Assembly: GCA_963930645.1 (NCBI GenBank)
Contig: OZ005654.1
Location: 35,773,763 to 35,837,762 of the forward strand
Length of the DNA stretch: 64,000 bases
DNA from: Salticus scenicus
Taxonomy: Eukaryota > Arthropoda > Arachnida > Araneae > Salticidae
Direction: 5' to 3'
In this document: in pieces, positions 33,294 through 44,926 of the stretch
Position numbering within the stretch: position 1 is the first letter of the stretch
How the letters are laid out: each line of letters starts with the position of its first letter
Notes under the pieces: model-generated
What the model was told of the DNA's origin: nothing
Seen by the model: the letters and a program-made list of their open reading frames with translations, nothing else
Database searches by the model: none
Made by a program: the position numbers and the translations under genes

Positions 33294-34632
33294 CTAGTTG
33301 GCATAGGTGGACTCTGCTCAGTCCCCCAACATATTTATGTTCTCATAAATTTCTAGTGCGGGACAAATTATAATCATGTTAAAAGAAATGAATTTGACCA
33401 AAGCTTGATACAGTGACTGAATGAAATCCCCGCCTAATAGGCTATCCACCGTTCACTTTGATATATTTATCGTATTCAGTCTATTAATTTATTTTATCAG
33501 GGTCATTTCCGTTGTTACGTTTTCATGCTACTATTTCCAATGCAATAATCCTCAAAATTCATATTTATATGAAAAATTTACAATTTCGCTATGTTGATAA
33601 AATCGTAAATTACGAATAATTTACGAAATTTTCCTATTAGAATATTTGTATTCAATCATGTTCAAACAAATATCATAAATGTAATTTTGAAGTTGTCTAC
33701 TGTATTTATGATCCTCAAAATGGAAGTTTATGCTCAATTTTGCCATATTCTGACATGTTAAGTAAATCGTAAATTCCAAATAACTTACGAATTTTTTAAA
33801 TTGGAAAAATCATAGTCGGTGATATTCATGCCAGTATCCTAAATAATATTTCGAAAGTGGTTTGACATCTTTACGATGAAAATATCCCTCAAGATTGACG
33901 TTTATGTGAAATTTTGCTATATTCTGCCATGTTAAGAAATTCGTAAATTTCCAATAACTTACGAAATTTTTATATTGGAAAATTCATAGTCATTAATATC
34001 CATGCCAGTGTCCTAAATAATATTTCAAAAGTAGTCTGACATCTTTACGATGAAAATATCTCTCAAAATTAACGTTTACGTGAAATTTTGCCCTATACTG
34101 CCATGTTAAGAAATTCGTAAATTTCCAATAACTTGCAAAATTTTTGAAATAGCATATTTATAGTCACTGATGTTCATTCTGGCATCAAAACTGATATTTT
34201 TAAACTGGTCTGACATTTTTACAGTAAAAAGTTTCCATTTAATGCACGTTTAAGTGAATTTTTGTCCTATTCTCCCATGTTAAGAAAATCATAAATTTCT
34301 AATAACTTACGAAGTTTTTAATTTCGAATGTTGCAAATGAATAGGGTTCTTGCCAGTGTGGAAAGTAATATTTTAAAACTGATCTGACCTCTCTGCGACA
34401 ATTTGTTCTTGAGATATCGTGTACACAGACTAACAAACTAACGGACTGACCCACTAACAGACTAACAGACTAACATACTAACAGACTAACAGACACCCTA
34501 CAGACAGACACCATTCAAATTTTGTCATTTTCGGATTCCTCACGCTTGAAAACGTGTAAAAAAGTCAAAAAACCGAGGTCGAAAATTTTCACGATTACCT
34601 AAGTTCCCCATACCTATAGTATGATGGGGAAC
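33294..34632 (-). mobile_element. Helitron-like repeat H4
   Basis: On the minus strand it starts AGTTCCCCATCATACTATAG and ends with a hairpin (GGACT, GAGCAG, AGTCC), ACCTATGCCAA, and CTAG at 33294-33297 followed by T. The complement of the 5' end is present before the hairpin only in decayed form (GGGGGACT). The interior has about seven units of roughly 125-130 bp with TAAGAAATTCGTAAATTTCC-type blocks. Near the 5' end are a GAGGTCGAAAATTTTC block and ACTAACAGACTAACAGACT repeats. Confidence 0.72.
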
Positions 34633-35564
34633 TAATAAATATTTATTTATTACAGTATTTGTGTATAATTGCCTGCGTGGCTTATATTTAAAAAAAAAAA
34701 ATGTTTTAATGGGGCGCCACGAAAATTTTTCGCCTAGGGTGCCAAATCTGCTCGGGCCGGCACTGTTTATTATTATATGTATTTCTTATTTTCTTGTGGT
34801 GATTATAGCACAAAATGGTGACAATGCTTTTTGCAGTCTGAAAGAAATAGTCTTATGTGAAAAGTGGCCACTAACTTAAAAAAGTGGCTACTAATGAAAC
34901 TGACAGTACCGGCCACTGGCCACTAATGAATTTTCCCAGTTTTGCCCTTTACATGATTGTGTGTCATCTATTTTACTTCTAAAAGGGACAGGGAAAACTC
35001 AGGGATTTTTTTCTCCTGATTTGTGTAGCAACCCTGGATTATTTGAAATTAACAGTGAAATAAGTAAATCTATATCATCCCTCTTAGCCACTAAGCAAAA
35101 ATCGCCAATAGGATGCTTATTAGAGACGTTGCAAATATGAATTCATTTTTTAGTAGCTTTTTTTTTTTATCTTTTCTACTATTGACTCAGCATCTTATAT
35201 TTCTGGAAATTACTATTTTTGATCCAATGTTATGTTAGTAAATTTTTCAAGAAAATCAAAAACTTAAGATTTTCCTAGTAAGTCTGATAATACTTTGATT
35301 TTCAAATCTAATATTGTTATTATTTCATATCACAACTCTGTCAATTTCAGAATTGTTAAGAGGCATATTTATATTGTATTACTTTAGGTCTCAAAAATAA
35401 ATAAACATAAGTATTTTAGCATTTACTGCATCCATAAATCTCACCCTAAGAGTAGAGTTCTTTCTTTCTTTATTTTTTCATAACATCTATGACTTATTAG
35501 GAAATGAATAGTTGTAAAATGAGTTTACATTTAAATGTATTTTTTATATTCTGTAACCTTTCAG

Positions 35565-35662
35565 AAAGTTAACTGATAAGCAGAAAGCTCTCTTAAGAGT
35601 ATTTGCTGAATTGGAGCATTACACACCCAGCACTGTTGATGGCCTCGAAGCAACTAAACCAG
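35565..35662 (+). CDS. DNAJA3: DNAJA3/Tid1 exon: post-CTD helical segment
   Basis: One base completes the Thr codon split across the 17.8-kb intron, giving TKLTDKQKALLRVFAELEHY and TPSTVDGLEATKP. The exon ends with the first base of a Gly codon. LT..Q..L...YAE is the conserved tail after the Tid1 CTD, and VDG is also typical. Acceptor TTTCAG and donor GTACTT are good. The junction phases prove that the two exons belong together despite the distance. Confidence 0.88.
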
Positions 35663-36836
35663 GTACTTATGAAACTCTATGTCTTATTACTATATCTATG
35701 GATGAAATAGATACCGATTGGTATAGTATTGCCACTTAATAAAAACCTAACTCCATTGCAAATTGAAAACAATATGCAAATTTTATAAGTTTTACAAAAT
35801 AAGGAGAAAAAAAAATGTTTGTTGAAAAAGATTAATTTATCAGTTTACATTGTTTAAAGACATTTAATTTTAAGCATATTGACATTTTAACTTATATATT
35901 TTGTTACAAAGTTTCTAACTTATGAATCGCAACTGGACTTGCAGAGATTGGTGTTTTGACAATTAGAAATGACAATCGAAAAATGGTAAACAAAAAGTTT
36001 GTGTTTATGGATAGTATGTGAGTAATAATTTTATACTTTAATATATGATTGAATTTTTAATATTATTTACTTTTAGAAACATAACTTTACTTTTTAAGCA
36101 ATAATAACTCTAAAAAAACTAAAGTTTCTAAACTTTAGGGCTTTGTGCTTTTTTCATTACAAGCAAAAAATAATATTAAAAATATATGATATGTGTCATG
36201 ATGCATGACATATTCTAAAATAAATACATTTAAATTAATAGCTAAATAGTTTAAATCAATAGTGCATGCCTTATTCTGAATTAATTCAACTTCTCCACAT
36301 TTCGTGATTCTTAAACCGGATGGAATTTGATTTTATTTATCGGCGACCCAAGCCACATTGTTGCAGCTACTCAGAAGTCTGCCGTCTTCCCACCTCAGAT
36401 GTAATTAAAGAATTATTTTAGTAATAAACCAAGTGTCTGTTTTTTTGAATTATGGTAAGATCAATCCATTTTTTAATTATGACTTTAGTATGAAGACGCC
36501 CGCACGTCGTCTAGCGATTTTCTATGTTCCTGGTATTGTTTTTACAATTAACTCTCTAAATCAACTTGATGTACTTCATTAAAGAAAATGATTCTTCACA
36601 AATAAAATTCAGTATCTTTCTATATTATCACCACTCATTATATGATAATATGGGCAAGGAGAAGTCCAATATGACTTACAAAAAACATATTTCAATGAAT
36701 ATACATGCTATTCTGATCCAGATGACTATATAGAGAGATAATTAACTCTTCTAGTGGCTGATATGTATTTTTCCGATAACTGAACAACTTTCTTCCTAAT
36801 ACAGTTTGCTCCAAACATTTTTTTCTTTTCATTGCA

Positions 36837-37100
36837 GGGATGAGATTTTTCAGCTGATTTCAGCTTTTTTGTACATTTAGCTTTTCAGATTTTTAAATTT
36901 TTTTTTCAGCTTTTTTTTATGTTTCTGATGTGCATTTGTTCTTTTTTTTTTATATATACATTTAAGGTTAAAATAAATATTTATTACTCTAATATAATAG
37001 ATTTTGTCATCAAAATTCTAATATTTAATTTCAACGTCTTGCCTTTGCGTACAGTTTCAGCTTTTTTTGTATTTTTGCTAATCTCGTTCCTGTAATTGGT
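36837..37100. repeat. Dispersed repeat, copy 1 of 2
   Basis: Starts CAGGGATGAGATTTTTCAGC and ends near GCTAATCTCGTTCCTG, whose complement CAGGAACGAGATTAGC resembles the start, so these may be TIRs. The start recurs almost unchanged at 48177. No clear TSD was found. Confidence 0.5.
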
Positions 37101-38084
37101 TATTGGCCTCTTTTTTGCTTTTGGAGTTAAACCTTTGCTAAAATATGTAAGGTATGACATGTTTTTTGCATTCCCCCAAATATTTTTTTATGTACATATA
37201 TTTGACAAAATGTCTAAATTCAAATGTGCCAAAATACTTTTGTCCATACATGCATAAGTAGAGAAAGCAGGGGCGCACCAGCATTGTCAGGCGCCTGTGT
37301 GCAGAGTATCAGATGGCGCCCTATATTACCTTAAAAATTATAATAATAATAATAATTTTATAAAAAGTTATCATTTAGCAAATCAGTTGAATCTCGAACC
37401 TTAATAGTGATAAGTTTATTGAATGGCTAGTAAAAAGTGAAATGTATCAAATAAAATGAAATTTAAAAAGAAACAAATAAAAAGTCCATCTTGCAGAAAG
37501 AGAAAAAATCTTATATAGGGCTTTGCAGAAACACGAGGTACAACTGTGAAGGCAAATAGAGGAAACCAAAATAGGCAGATTTAATGTTAATGTGAGTGCA
37601 GAAATGCCACGTTGAGGTCTTACAACAGATGGCTTAGATCAGGGTGGTTAACATTAGAACTCTTCCAAATTCTATGACTTTTCCATGACTATTTTTCACC
37701 ATTTTCCCTGAATTTTACTTGACTTACTGTGTTTATTTCCCACAAAAATTCACAAAATTAGCGCACATTTTAGCAATTTGCAATAACGAGCTTTGAAATG
37801 AGGCCTGTTTTTACAAAACTGGACAGACTTCCCTGACTTTACATGAAATTCACTGACTATTCCATGCCTTTTCCAGACTCACCTAAATTCCTTACTTTTC
37901 CATGATTCCCTAACCAGTGGCCACCCTGTTAGTTGAGAGCTGTAAGTGTAAACGTTTCTATTTGTTTGGTGTAATTTTTAAGTAAATATTTAAACACAAA
38001 AAATAGTCTTAGTAAACTGAACGTTCCCTTACTTCACTACAACTTTTGCGAGTATTATGCATATCATATTGATCCAAAATATCG

Positions 38085-38695
38085 GTCACTATCCATTGTT
38101 ACCAAAATGTTGATTTTCTTGAGTAAAAAATGTAATTGTAAAGAAACAGGCAGTTTCTTGATAAAAGATACACTTTATTCAAGGATTATTCTCGAAAATA
38201 CCAGTAAATTATCGTACTCAAACTCATACCTCAAAAAGTGATAAAACAACGCTAAAAACGCCACAGAGTGGAATTTCACCCATTTAAGAATAAATATACA
38301 CCATTTAAACCAAAACGAAATTCAGAACAGATGCCCAAATACAACTGATTGTTTTGGGAGTGTCTCTTCTGTTTTCATAATTTCTGTCGTGATTTGGCGA
38401 ACTTTCGAGGTTATTCTGCACCAGAAGCCAATTGATGAATCCAGAACTCGGTTCTTATTGGAGATAGAGCTTCGAAACTTTGGAAATACTAAATTATTAC
38501 TTCTCGCCAAGTTTGGAAGCCTTGTCGCCAAATTCATTGCTAAGTTGCCAAGTCTGTATTTGAGGCTGACAATCACCTCAGACCCCTACCCCGTTAAAAT
38601 TGAATGAACTCCTCGCTATTTTCACTTTGATTGTAAATCTGTCTTTATTGCAATAACACTTTTCATTTAGAAAGTGGTTTAACTCTTTGCAATTC
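38085..38695 (-). repeat. Degenerate solo LTR of a gypsy relative
   Basis: It shares long stretches with the LTR remnant at 27345-27999 (for example CCAGAACTCGG and CTTCGAAACTTTGG) and, like the intact LTR, contains TTTGGCGACA and CTTGGCGAGA blocks. No internal region adjoins it, so a solo LTR is likely. Confidence 0.5.
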
Positions 38696-39439
38696 TATAA
38701 TTTAAAAAAAATTAAAGTTAGTTGCATTATTGCAATATGTTTGCACTTATAAATGAGCTTAACATTTTGTACTAATACAGATAAATGGAATTTATAAGCA
38801 TATAAAATTAGTACTCATAATAATAACAATAATAATAATAAAATTCCCGTAGTGAGTTCTATTTTTCTCAATTTCATTGTTGAAAACTCCAAATACTCTT
38901 AAGATCAAAGTAATATATGATTATCGATATAATGACAAAATTTGACTTAATTAATTATGGATTTTTTTTTTTATTTTTTTTATTTAAGGAACAAATAAAT
39001 TTATAAATACATAAAATAGGGGCATATAATAAATATTACTTGGTAAATATGGATAAAAAGAAGTACTTAACAGGGAAGGAAAAAAAAAGCCCAGTGAAAG
39101 GAATTTTGCCCATTTTCATTATCTAAACTTTTTATGTAATTTGTATGCAAATTTACATGTGTTTTTCCATATAGTAGTAAGATACAAAAACTCTTTTACC
39201 ACGATGTATGTACGCTGCACAGATCTAAATAATCCATAAATTTATAAGTAAATAAAAAAATAATACTATCTAATAAAAATTATTTAGGTTTAAAGTAGAT
39301 TATACGAATATTTAAACAGATAATATTATGATAATATTATTTCGTGAAATTTAACTAATTTGCTTGAGTTTTGTGAATTCTGGAATAATATATATACATT
39401 TGATCCAAAATGGCTTATACTATCGATGTAATTGCAAAA

Positions 39440-39562
39440 TTTAAAAATCTGTCTGATATCGTTGTGGAGCGTAAGTAATTTTTTGATCATTTTAAATTTA
39501 GAAAAAGATTGTTCCGCTGATGCTACTGGTATTATGACAAAATAATCTCGAAAACAATTAAT
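39440..39562 (-). pseudogene. hAT transposase hATC-motif remnant
   Basis: The minus strand encodes IPVASAEQSFSKFKMIKKLL, matching the hATC dimerisation motif (PVASAERSFSKLKLIK). Only this fragment, in an ORF of 80 codons, is recognisable. It probably belongs to the surrounding hAT element. Confidence 0.7.
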
Positions 39563-39599
39563 CCGCACATAAAATTTATTCTTGCTAAGATAATTTGGA

Positions 39600-39997
39600 G
39601 TAATACGCTTGGAAATGTGTTTCTGGCTTCAAGGAAGGAAGGGGTAAATTCTCGCTACAATAGTTGTCGGATACATATAAACAATTTACTCCCCAAAATC
39701 CGTGACCGCGGTTCCCATAAATTTTACATGACAAATTTAGCGCTAAAAGGGGGGGGGGAGGGTATCGACTTTATCCTCTCCTTATGCCTCCCCCCAGATC
39801 GAAAATTACAAAAAAGAAAAATGGGTTTTGGAAATATCCTAAAGAAGGCGCATATACCTGTTTCCAACATTTTTATACCATTTTTAATAGAATTCTTTTG
39901 GTAAAATTTTTTGGTAGAATCCGGAATTTGCGAAATTTCCCCCGAATCGATTTTTTCATCCTCACCCCTTAAAATTCGAAAAATTGAAAATTCCAGA

Positions 39998-40029
<32 letters not shown>

Positions 40030-40850
40030 TATTTATTTATTTTTTGTACTTAAGTCTAGTCTCCCCATATGCAATTTCCTCATCGTGAAGTAACTTGGAA
40101 CCGAGTTATGCTCAGAAACGTGTTTTTTGCCTCCTTTCTCCCTTGAAAAGATGAGAGGGAATTTAGTACAATCTCGTCAGTATAGGCTTCGGATGCATCT
40201 AAAGTCTAAACAATACACGCATCAAAATTCGTGACCGGAGCTCCCATACATTTTCCAGTACCAATTTAGCGTTAAAAGAGGGGTCTTGAATTTGCTCCCT
40301 CGCAACAGTCACCTCCCCCCCTCTCCCCCAATATCGAAAATCACAATCACAAAAATGGATTTTTGGAAATATCCTAAAGAAGATGCATGGCTGTTTTAAA
40401 TAGCTTTGTACTACTTTGGTAAATTTCTACTCAAAAATCCGGAATTTACGAAATTTCCCCCCCGAAATTCGAATTTCTTCCTCCCTCCCTAAAAATAAAA
40501 AATTCCAAAATCGTAGATAATGATTATTATTATTTATTTATTTATTGGTTTTTTTGTACTCAAATCTAGACCCCTCATGTGCAGTTTCTTCTCTCTGAAA
40601 TAATTTGAAGCCAAGTTATGCATATAAACGTGTTTTTGCCTCCTGCCCTTTACAAAAATTGACACATATAATTTTAAGTTGGGTAATTCCTGCCAAGTGT
40701 CGTCGAATTCTGTCTAGCTGTTCTCACGTGATACCCAGACGTGTTACAGACATGCAGACACAATGACTGCACACACACAACGTACACACAGAAGATTTTC
40801 TGAAATCAGATTTGGCTTTCACGATGCGTGAATTCTAAAGATATCACTTT
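39600..40850 (-). repeat. Helitron-like tandem repeat related to H1
   Basis: Two units of about 500 bp (39610-40110 and 40120-40660) share blocks with H1: AAATTTAGCGCTAAAAG, TTTTGGAAATATCCTAAAGA and GTACTTAAGTCTAGTCTCCC. The segment to 40850 matches the H1 5' region (TCACGATGCGTGAATTC versus the area near 430-460). No CTAG terminus was identified, so this copy may be truncated. Confidence 0.5.
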
Positions 40851-41290
40851 TTTTTTTTTTTTCTTGAGAAATTTATAGACAAATTCTGATTTTATTAATA
40901 TAGATGTTACATCGATAATGCAAAGAGGAAAAACTATTCTAATTAAAATCTCCAGTTTCATTAAATTTTCATTTTTGCAATCGAATTATGTTGTTTTATT
41001 ACAAACCTAAGTGGCTTTTTTCCGGCAGAAGAGGGAGGGGGAAGAGATTAAGGCGCCCTTTTAAATTTCAATAGAATGCTTTGATATGTTAAAAAAGTCA
41101 AAGAAAATTTTGCTGAAAGTAGGCACAACTTTACAAAGTTATTCCACTTTTAACGTGCCCTTTCACAAAAAACCTCCTAAACTATTTGAGGAACACAAGT
41201 TTTGTCAGTATATTTTTCAAGGCGCCTCATTTAGTAGCCATATTAGTCACAGGGCTTCAGACCGGCATTATGAAATCAGATTTAATAAAG

Positions 41291-41347
<57 letters not shown>

Positions 41348-42166
41348 TACATTTTTTGTTTTTCTTTTTCAAATAATTTATCCTCGGCTGGCGCCTTTCT
41401 TTACCTGGCGCCTGTGTGCACCGCACACTTTGCACACCGGGTCAGCGCGCCCCTGAGAGAAAGATGATATTAATGCAAAAAATGACCTTCAGTTTATACA
41501 TGAATAAAACAAGCAGGTACCATATAATTCAACACAAATTTAGTAGGCTATCAGTTTTGAAACTCAAGTATAAGTTGCCAAGATTCAAAAATATATAGTG
41601 GAATAAAAAAAAAGTGGGGTGGGGGTTTAGAATATAGACAGGGTTAAATGGCAGAATCAATTACTATTTTTAAAATAATTTTATGATGATACATTTGGTA
41701 AATAAAAAATTTTGGGTTATTTCGTATATGATGACCATTGTATGTATTCTTGTGATATATTTCACCTGAAATACCATCACATGGAACACTTTTGAGTTTA
41801 TTGTTGAAGTTAATTTATATTAAATTTGTATTTAAAAAATATTAAATATTTTTATCGATTTTATAAAAGTTATTAAATAACTCTATTCTTCTGTGATAGA
41901 ATAATACACATGCATATATTGGGAGATAACATATTTCATATCTCATATTTACAGCATGGATACTGTTTTTATATTATGCACAAAACTCTCCTTTAGTCTA
42001 TTTTCAAAGTAATAATCTATATTAATAGCATATTCAATTAATAAAATAAGTGATGTTTGACATTTTAAAAATTCCATTAAATAATAATAAAGAAAAGCTT
42101 TCAATTTTTCTGGCTTAAAATATAATGAACTGTAATTAATTGTTGCTATTTTTACTTTTTTTTTAG

Positions 42167-42276
42167 GACGAATTACATCTGATGTAGATTTGTATGCTGA
42201 TCAAATACGCTCTGCTTTGAATGGCAGTGATTCTGATAGTGAAATGGAGAGTGACTGTAAAAAAATGGATAGATAA
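42167..42276 (+). CDS. DNAJA3: DNAJA3/Tid1 last exon with stop
   Basis: Two bases complete the split Gly codon. The exon then reads GRITSDVDLYADQIRSALNG and an acidic, serine-rich tail SDSDSEMESDCKKMDR, ending at TAA 42274-42276. The C-termini of Tid1 proteins vary, so this part rests on phase, position and the polyadenylation signal rather than on strong homology. The seven exons together encode about 273 residues. Confidence 0.8.
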
Positions 42277-42357
42277 AACAAGCTATAGATAGTTATAGAA
42301 TATGCATATAGTGATATATTTGTTAAATCATTTCGTTACATGGAAATATAATAATCA

Positions 42358-42363
42358 AATAAA
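42358..42363 (+). terminator. DNAJA3: DNAJA3 polyadenylation signal AATAAA
   Basis: AATAAA lies 82 bases after the stop codon, followed by an A-rich and then a T-rich stretch. It is the natural 3' end for this gene. Confidence 0.7.
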
Positions 42364-42510
42364 TCTTTTAAACAAAAAACCATAGTGGGTTGTTTTTCTT
42401 TCTTTCTTTCAAATATCTGTTGTAATTTTATTAATTCTGTCGTAATATGTACTTTATATTTGACACTTGTTTTATTCTTATAATATCATTAAAAGTTCAT
42501 AAATCTCTTC

Positions 42511-42631
42511 AGATAAAGTGGAGTGTAAGGTTGATTTTTTTATACCAACTATGTAAAAAATGCCAGAGCCAGGAATTGAACCCAGGCTCGCTGCTTAACG
42601 TACGGTTGCTCTAACACTGAGCTATTCTGGC
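42511..42631 (-). repeat. tRNA-derived SINE (family 2), copy 2
   Basis: The 70-nt tRNA-like head (42562-42631, minus) starts GCCAGAATAGCTC. It has an intact D-arm (GCTC/GAGC), an A box, a B box GGGTTCAATTCC and a nearly paired acceptor stem. The anticodon stem is badly mispaired and position 33 is C, so it is not a working tRNA. It is followed by the family tail down to 42511. Confidence 0.65.
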
Positions 42632-42639
42632 TAACAACC

Positions 42640-44690
42640 AGCTTAACATTTCTCACTTCGATTACCAGCTCTGGCATTTTTCACATAGAAAAGCATAACA
42701 CTATTTTATTATTATGTTTCAAATAGTTTAACACTATTTTATTTAAAATTATAGGTTTTCAGGCTTTTTCAATTTAAAAAGCTCTCTCATTCGAAATTCA
42801 TTTTGATACTCTGCAAATTTTAATTAAAATCGATCATGATTTAATTATTTAAAATATTTCCATTTTCACTCTAAAAATTAGCATTTTTCAAATAATAATA
42901 ATAATAATAAAAAATCCAGCAATTCCGGTTTAAAACGATAATTTAATCGATTATCCTTGCAGGAAAATTACCAAAAAATAATACAGAAATTACTAAAATA
43001 GCAAACGAATAAAAAAAAAAAAAAAATTCTAAAATCAGATAAATCCAAAATTATTTTGTCAGCAGTCAGTGTTTAGATTTTGCATTTAAAATTATTTTTC
43101 TAAGTTTTATTTCCATGTAATTCTGGTTTTATGAGATTGCTTTTTAAATTTCATTTATTTTGAGCGATCACTCATAAAAATAGCTTAAAATTTAATAATT
43201 TTCTTTTCCAAAAATCTTAAGTTCAAAAACAGCTTTTTTTATTCACTAAGTTCTTAAAATTGGAAGTCAGCCATGTTTTATCAAAGCTTTCGAACTTTCC
43301 TGTGCTTTCAGAGGGGGGGAGATTCCTTCTAGAAGCTTCTGATCTTTCCCCATGACGTAGTTAGCATTACCTCTGACATGGATAGTGTCTCTTTCGAGAG
43401 CGTTGATTGGCTCGCTTCGAGAAGAGCGCAAAATTCTGATCGTTCTCAATGAGAACAACGGGTGATCACAGGGGATGAGGTCGTGTGTGCCAACGGAGGC
43501 TGGGGATTCCTTTCCATGCCGCAGCTTGGTACAGAAGCCAAATGAAAATCATACCTCATCGCCGCAAACAATTCAGCGTTCTTTTTTAATTTTTTACAAA
43601 TGTACGTTATAAAACAGGAGCCACATAAGTCCGATGGATATTATACTTTTGTTTGAACAACTTCGACTTTCAAGTTAAGAGCTGTGTCATTATGAACTGA
43701 ATCTTTGCAAGTATTTCTGCATATTAATGGATGATGGAAAGCGATCCAGCAAAACTACTTTTTTATCCTTGCAAAGTGTCAGCTCCCTCTCAAGTTTATT
43801 CGGCACAAATTAAATGAATAACTCTGGTGCTGAAAATACGTTTGTGCAGTATTAAAACCTTCTGGTATACAACAGAAATTCCCTCATTGATTTGCAAGAT
43901 GCTTTAATATTCTAAAGATTTAGAACATTTTTTCAAAGGATCTTAAATAAGAAATTCTTTTGCCGATTTGCAAGATGCTTAAAAATCTGATGATTTAGAA
44001 CATTTTTTCAAAGGATCTTAAATAAGAAATTCTTTTGCTGATTTGCAAGATGCTTAAAAATCTGATGATTTAGAACATTTTTTCCAAAGGAACTTAAATT
44101 CGGCATCCTATGTTAATCTAATAACATCTGAAAACAATTTTGATTAATTTTCGAACTCTCTTTTCAAAAAATCACGAGTTCGGCGTTTTAAAATTACGAT
44201 ATCAAATACGTGTAAACCGTGTGTTTTCTTTTTTTACTAGTCAAGAATATCTGTTAGTGTAACAGAATTATGTGTGTAATTTTGTGTGATGGTACCATCA
44301 ACACCTTTCATAATATGGATTACTTCATTAAATAAAAAGAATTTGAATGCTTCATAAATGGTGAGTCATTTATTTCTTTTATCTTATTTTTTTTTTAGAT
44401 TTTCTCTCTAGATAATCTTTCAGGAATGATTCCAGTTCACAACGTTCTTTTTTTTTAGTACTCCACTAGCACTAAAAACAACGGTCATTTGAGGCCTTGA
44501 CTATAAATTTTTTTAGTAGATCTCATGTTTTTCCGTTTTAGCTTTTATGACAAAAATTTGAAATTGGCATTAAATTAGAATTAATTTTTTTTAAACTTTT
44601 AAACCCTTTACCTTCTTTTTTTTTAACTTGACTTTTACAGGTCTAAAAAATCAACCTTACACTCCACTTTATCTAAATTGAATTTTCATG
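42640..44690 (+). repeat. SINE family 2 copy 3, split by about 1.95 kb
   Basis: The head end (CTCTGGCATTTTTCACATAG) stops at about 42690. The matching tail (AAAATCAACCTTACACTCC onward) resumes at about 44648. The interrupting sequence may be one old insertion. Its 43260-43560 part is GC-richer and looks like a decayed LTR or promoter, but I could not identify it. Confidence 0.45.
43885..44100. repeat. 75-bp tandem repeat, about 2.8 copies
   Basis: GATTTAGAACATTTTTT recurs at 43917, 43992 and 44067, an exact 75-bp period, with TTTGCAAGATGCTT in each unit. The copies are nearly identical, so the array is young. Confidence 0.8.
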
Positions 44691-44703
44691 GTTGATGAAT
44701 TAA

Positions 44704-44926
44704 CCCATTTTATCCTACTGTCCTATCTGAAGGACAGCTGAAAAATAGCATGTGGAAATCAGTATTTGTTTGTTGCGAATATTTTATCAGCTGGAACATG
44801 TAGAGGTATGCCTAAGCGTGTGTTCGTGTGAGGTTCCAGCTGATAAAATATTTGCAACAAATAAATACTGATTTCGACGTGCTATTTTTCAGCTGTCCTC
44901 TGGATAGGACAGTGGGATAAAATGGG
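44704..44926. mobile_element. piggyBac-type MITE, near-perfect palindrome
   Basis: It is flanked by TTAA (44700-44703, 44927-44930), with TIRs starting CCCATTTTATCC. Most of the 223 bp is self-complementary (for example AATATTTTATCAGCTGGAAC on one arm), so it could fold into one long hairpin. It sits beside the tail of SINE copy 3. Confidence 0.75.

Larger units (their letters stand above)
26190..34765 (+). mobile_element. hAT element with transposase remnant, third layer
   Basis: The left end CAGGGCCGGCTCGACC and the right end (other strand CAGTGCCGGCCCGAGC) are TIRs. An exact 8-bp TSD TTTATTAT lies at 26182-26189 and 34766-34773. CGCCTAGGGCGC-like blocks are subterminal. A decayed transposase C-terminus is on the plus strand near 32919-33270. 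It received a gypsy remnant, a further hAT-type element (28000-31341) and Helitron-like H4. Confidence 0.8.
24874..34951. mobile_element. hAT-type element, second layer
   Basis: TIRs start TAAAGGGCAAAA at both ends, with an exact 8-bp TSD CATGATTG at 24866-24873 and 34952-34959. GTGGCCACT/GTCGCCACC blocks recur inside both termini. Net of the inner insertion it is about 1.5 kb with no transposase. It contains a tandem array at 25020-25500. Confidence 0.8.
24579..35036. mobile_element. Outermost TIR element of the hAT stack (5-bp TSD)
   Basis: The left end CAGAGTTGCTACAG and the right end (other strand CAGGGTTGCTACAC) are TIRs. GATTA flanks both sides (24574-24578, 35037-35041). Both ends carry repeated blocks of the type CAGGGAAAACTCAGGGA. 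Net of insertions it is about 380 bp. A 5-bp TSD with CAGGG-type ends fits a hAT-like subgroup. Confidence 0.65.
17778..35564 (+). other. DNAJA3: DNAJA3 17.8-kb intron, almost entirely transposons
   Basis: Listed elements occupy most of it: a hAT with a Helitron-like insert (18161-19904), a tandem-repeat Helitron-like element (20152-21269), a Penelope-like element (21901-23933), and the hAT stack (24579-35036). The gaps at 17778-18160, 19905-20151, 21270-21886, 23948-24573 and 35042-35564 are AT-rich, with T-runs, a 31-base poly-A near 21320-21350 and G/C-runs, but no gene. Confidence 0.8.
37268..41455. mobile_element. hAT element, 4.2 kb, with internal insertions
   Basis: TIRs start CAGGGGCGC at both ends, with GGCGCCTGTGTGCA blocks inside each end. 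An exact 8-bp TSD AGAGAAAG lies at 37260-37267 and 41456-41463. It contains a decayed transposase tail (39440-39560, minus), a degenerate LTR (38085-38695) and a Helitron-like tandem repeat (39600-40850). An (AT)n run of about 50 bp lies at 41291-41342. Confidence 0.8.
35663..42166 (+). other. DNAJA3: DNAJA3 last intron with a 4.2-kb hAT
   Basis: It holds a dispersed AT-rich repeat (36837-37100) and the hAT composite (37268-41455). Positions 35663-36836 are mostly AT-rich. Within them, 36290-36520 is less AT-rich (GGCGACCCAAGCCACATTG near 36342) and remains unidentified. Positions 41464-42166 are AT-rich with nothing visible. Confidence 0.75.

Noticed and set aside
41291..41376. ORF end rich in Tyr-Ile repeats
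   Set aside because: It is a translation of an (AT)n microsatellite.
42562..42631. Candidate functional tRNA gene on the minus strand
   Set aside because: A and B boxes and the D-arm are good, but the anticodon stem pairs at only about two or three positions, position 33 is C, and the same tail follows it as in other SINE copies. It is a tRNA-derived SINE head.
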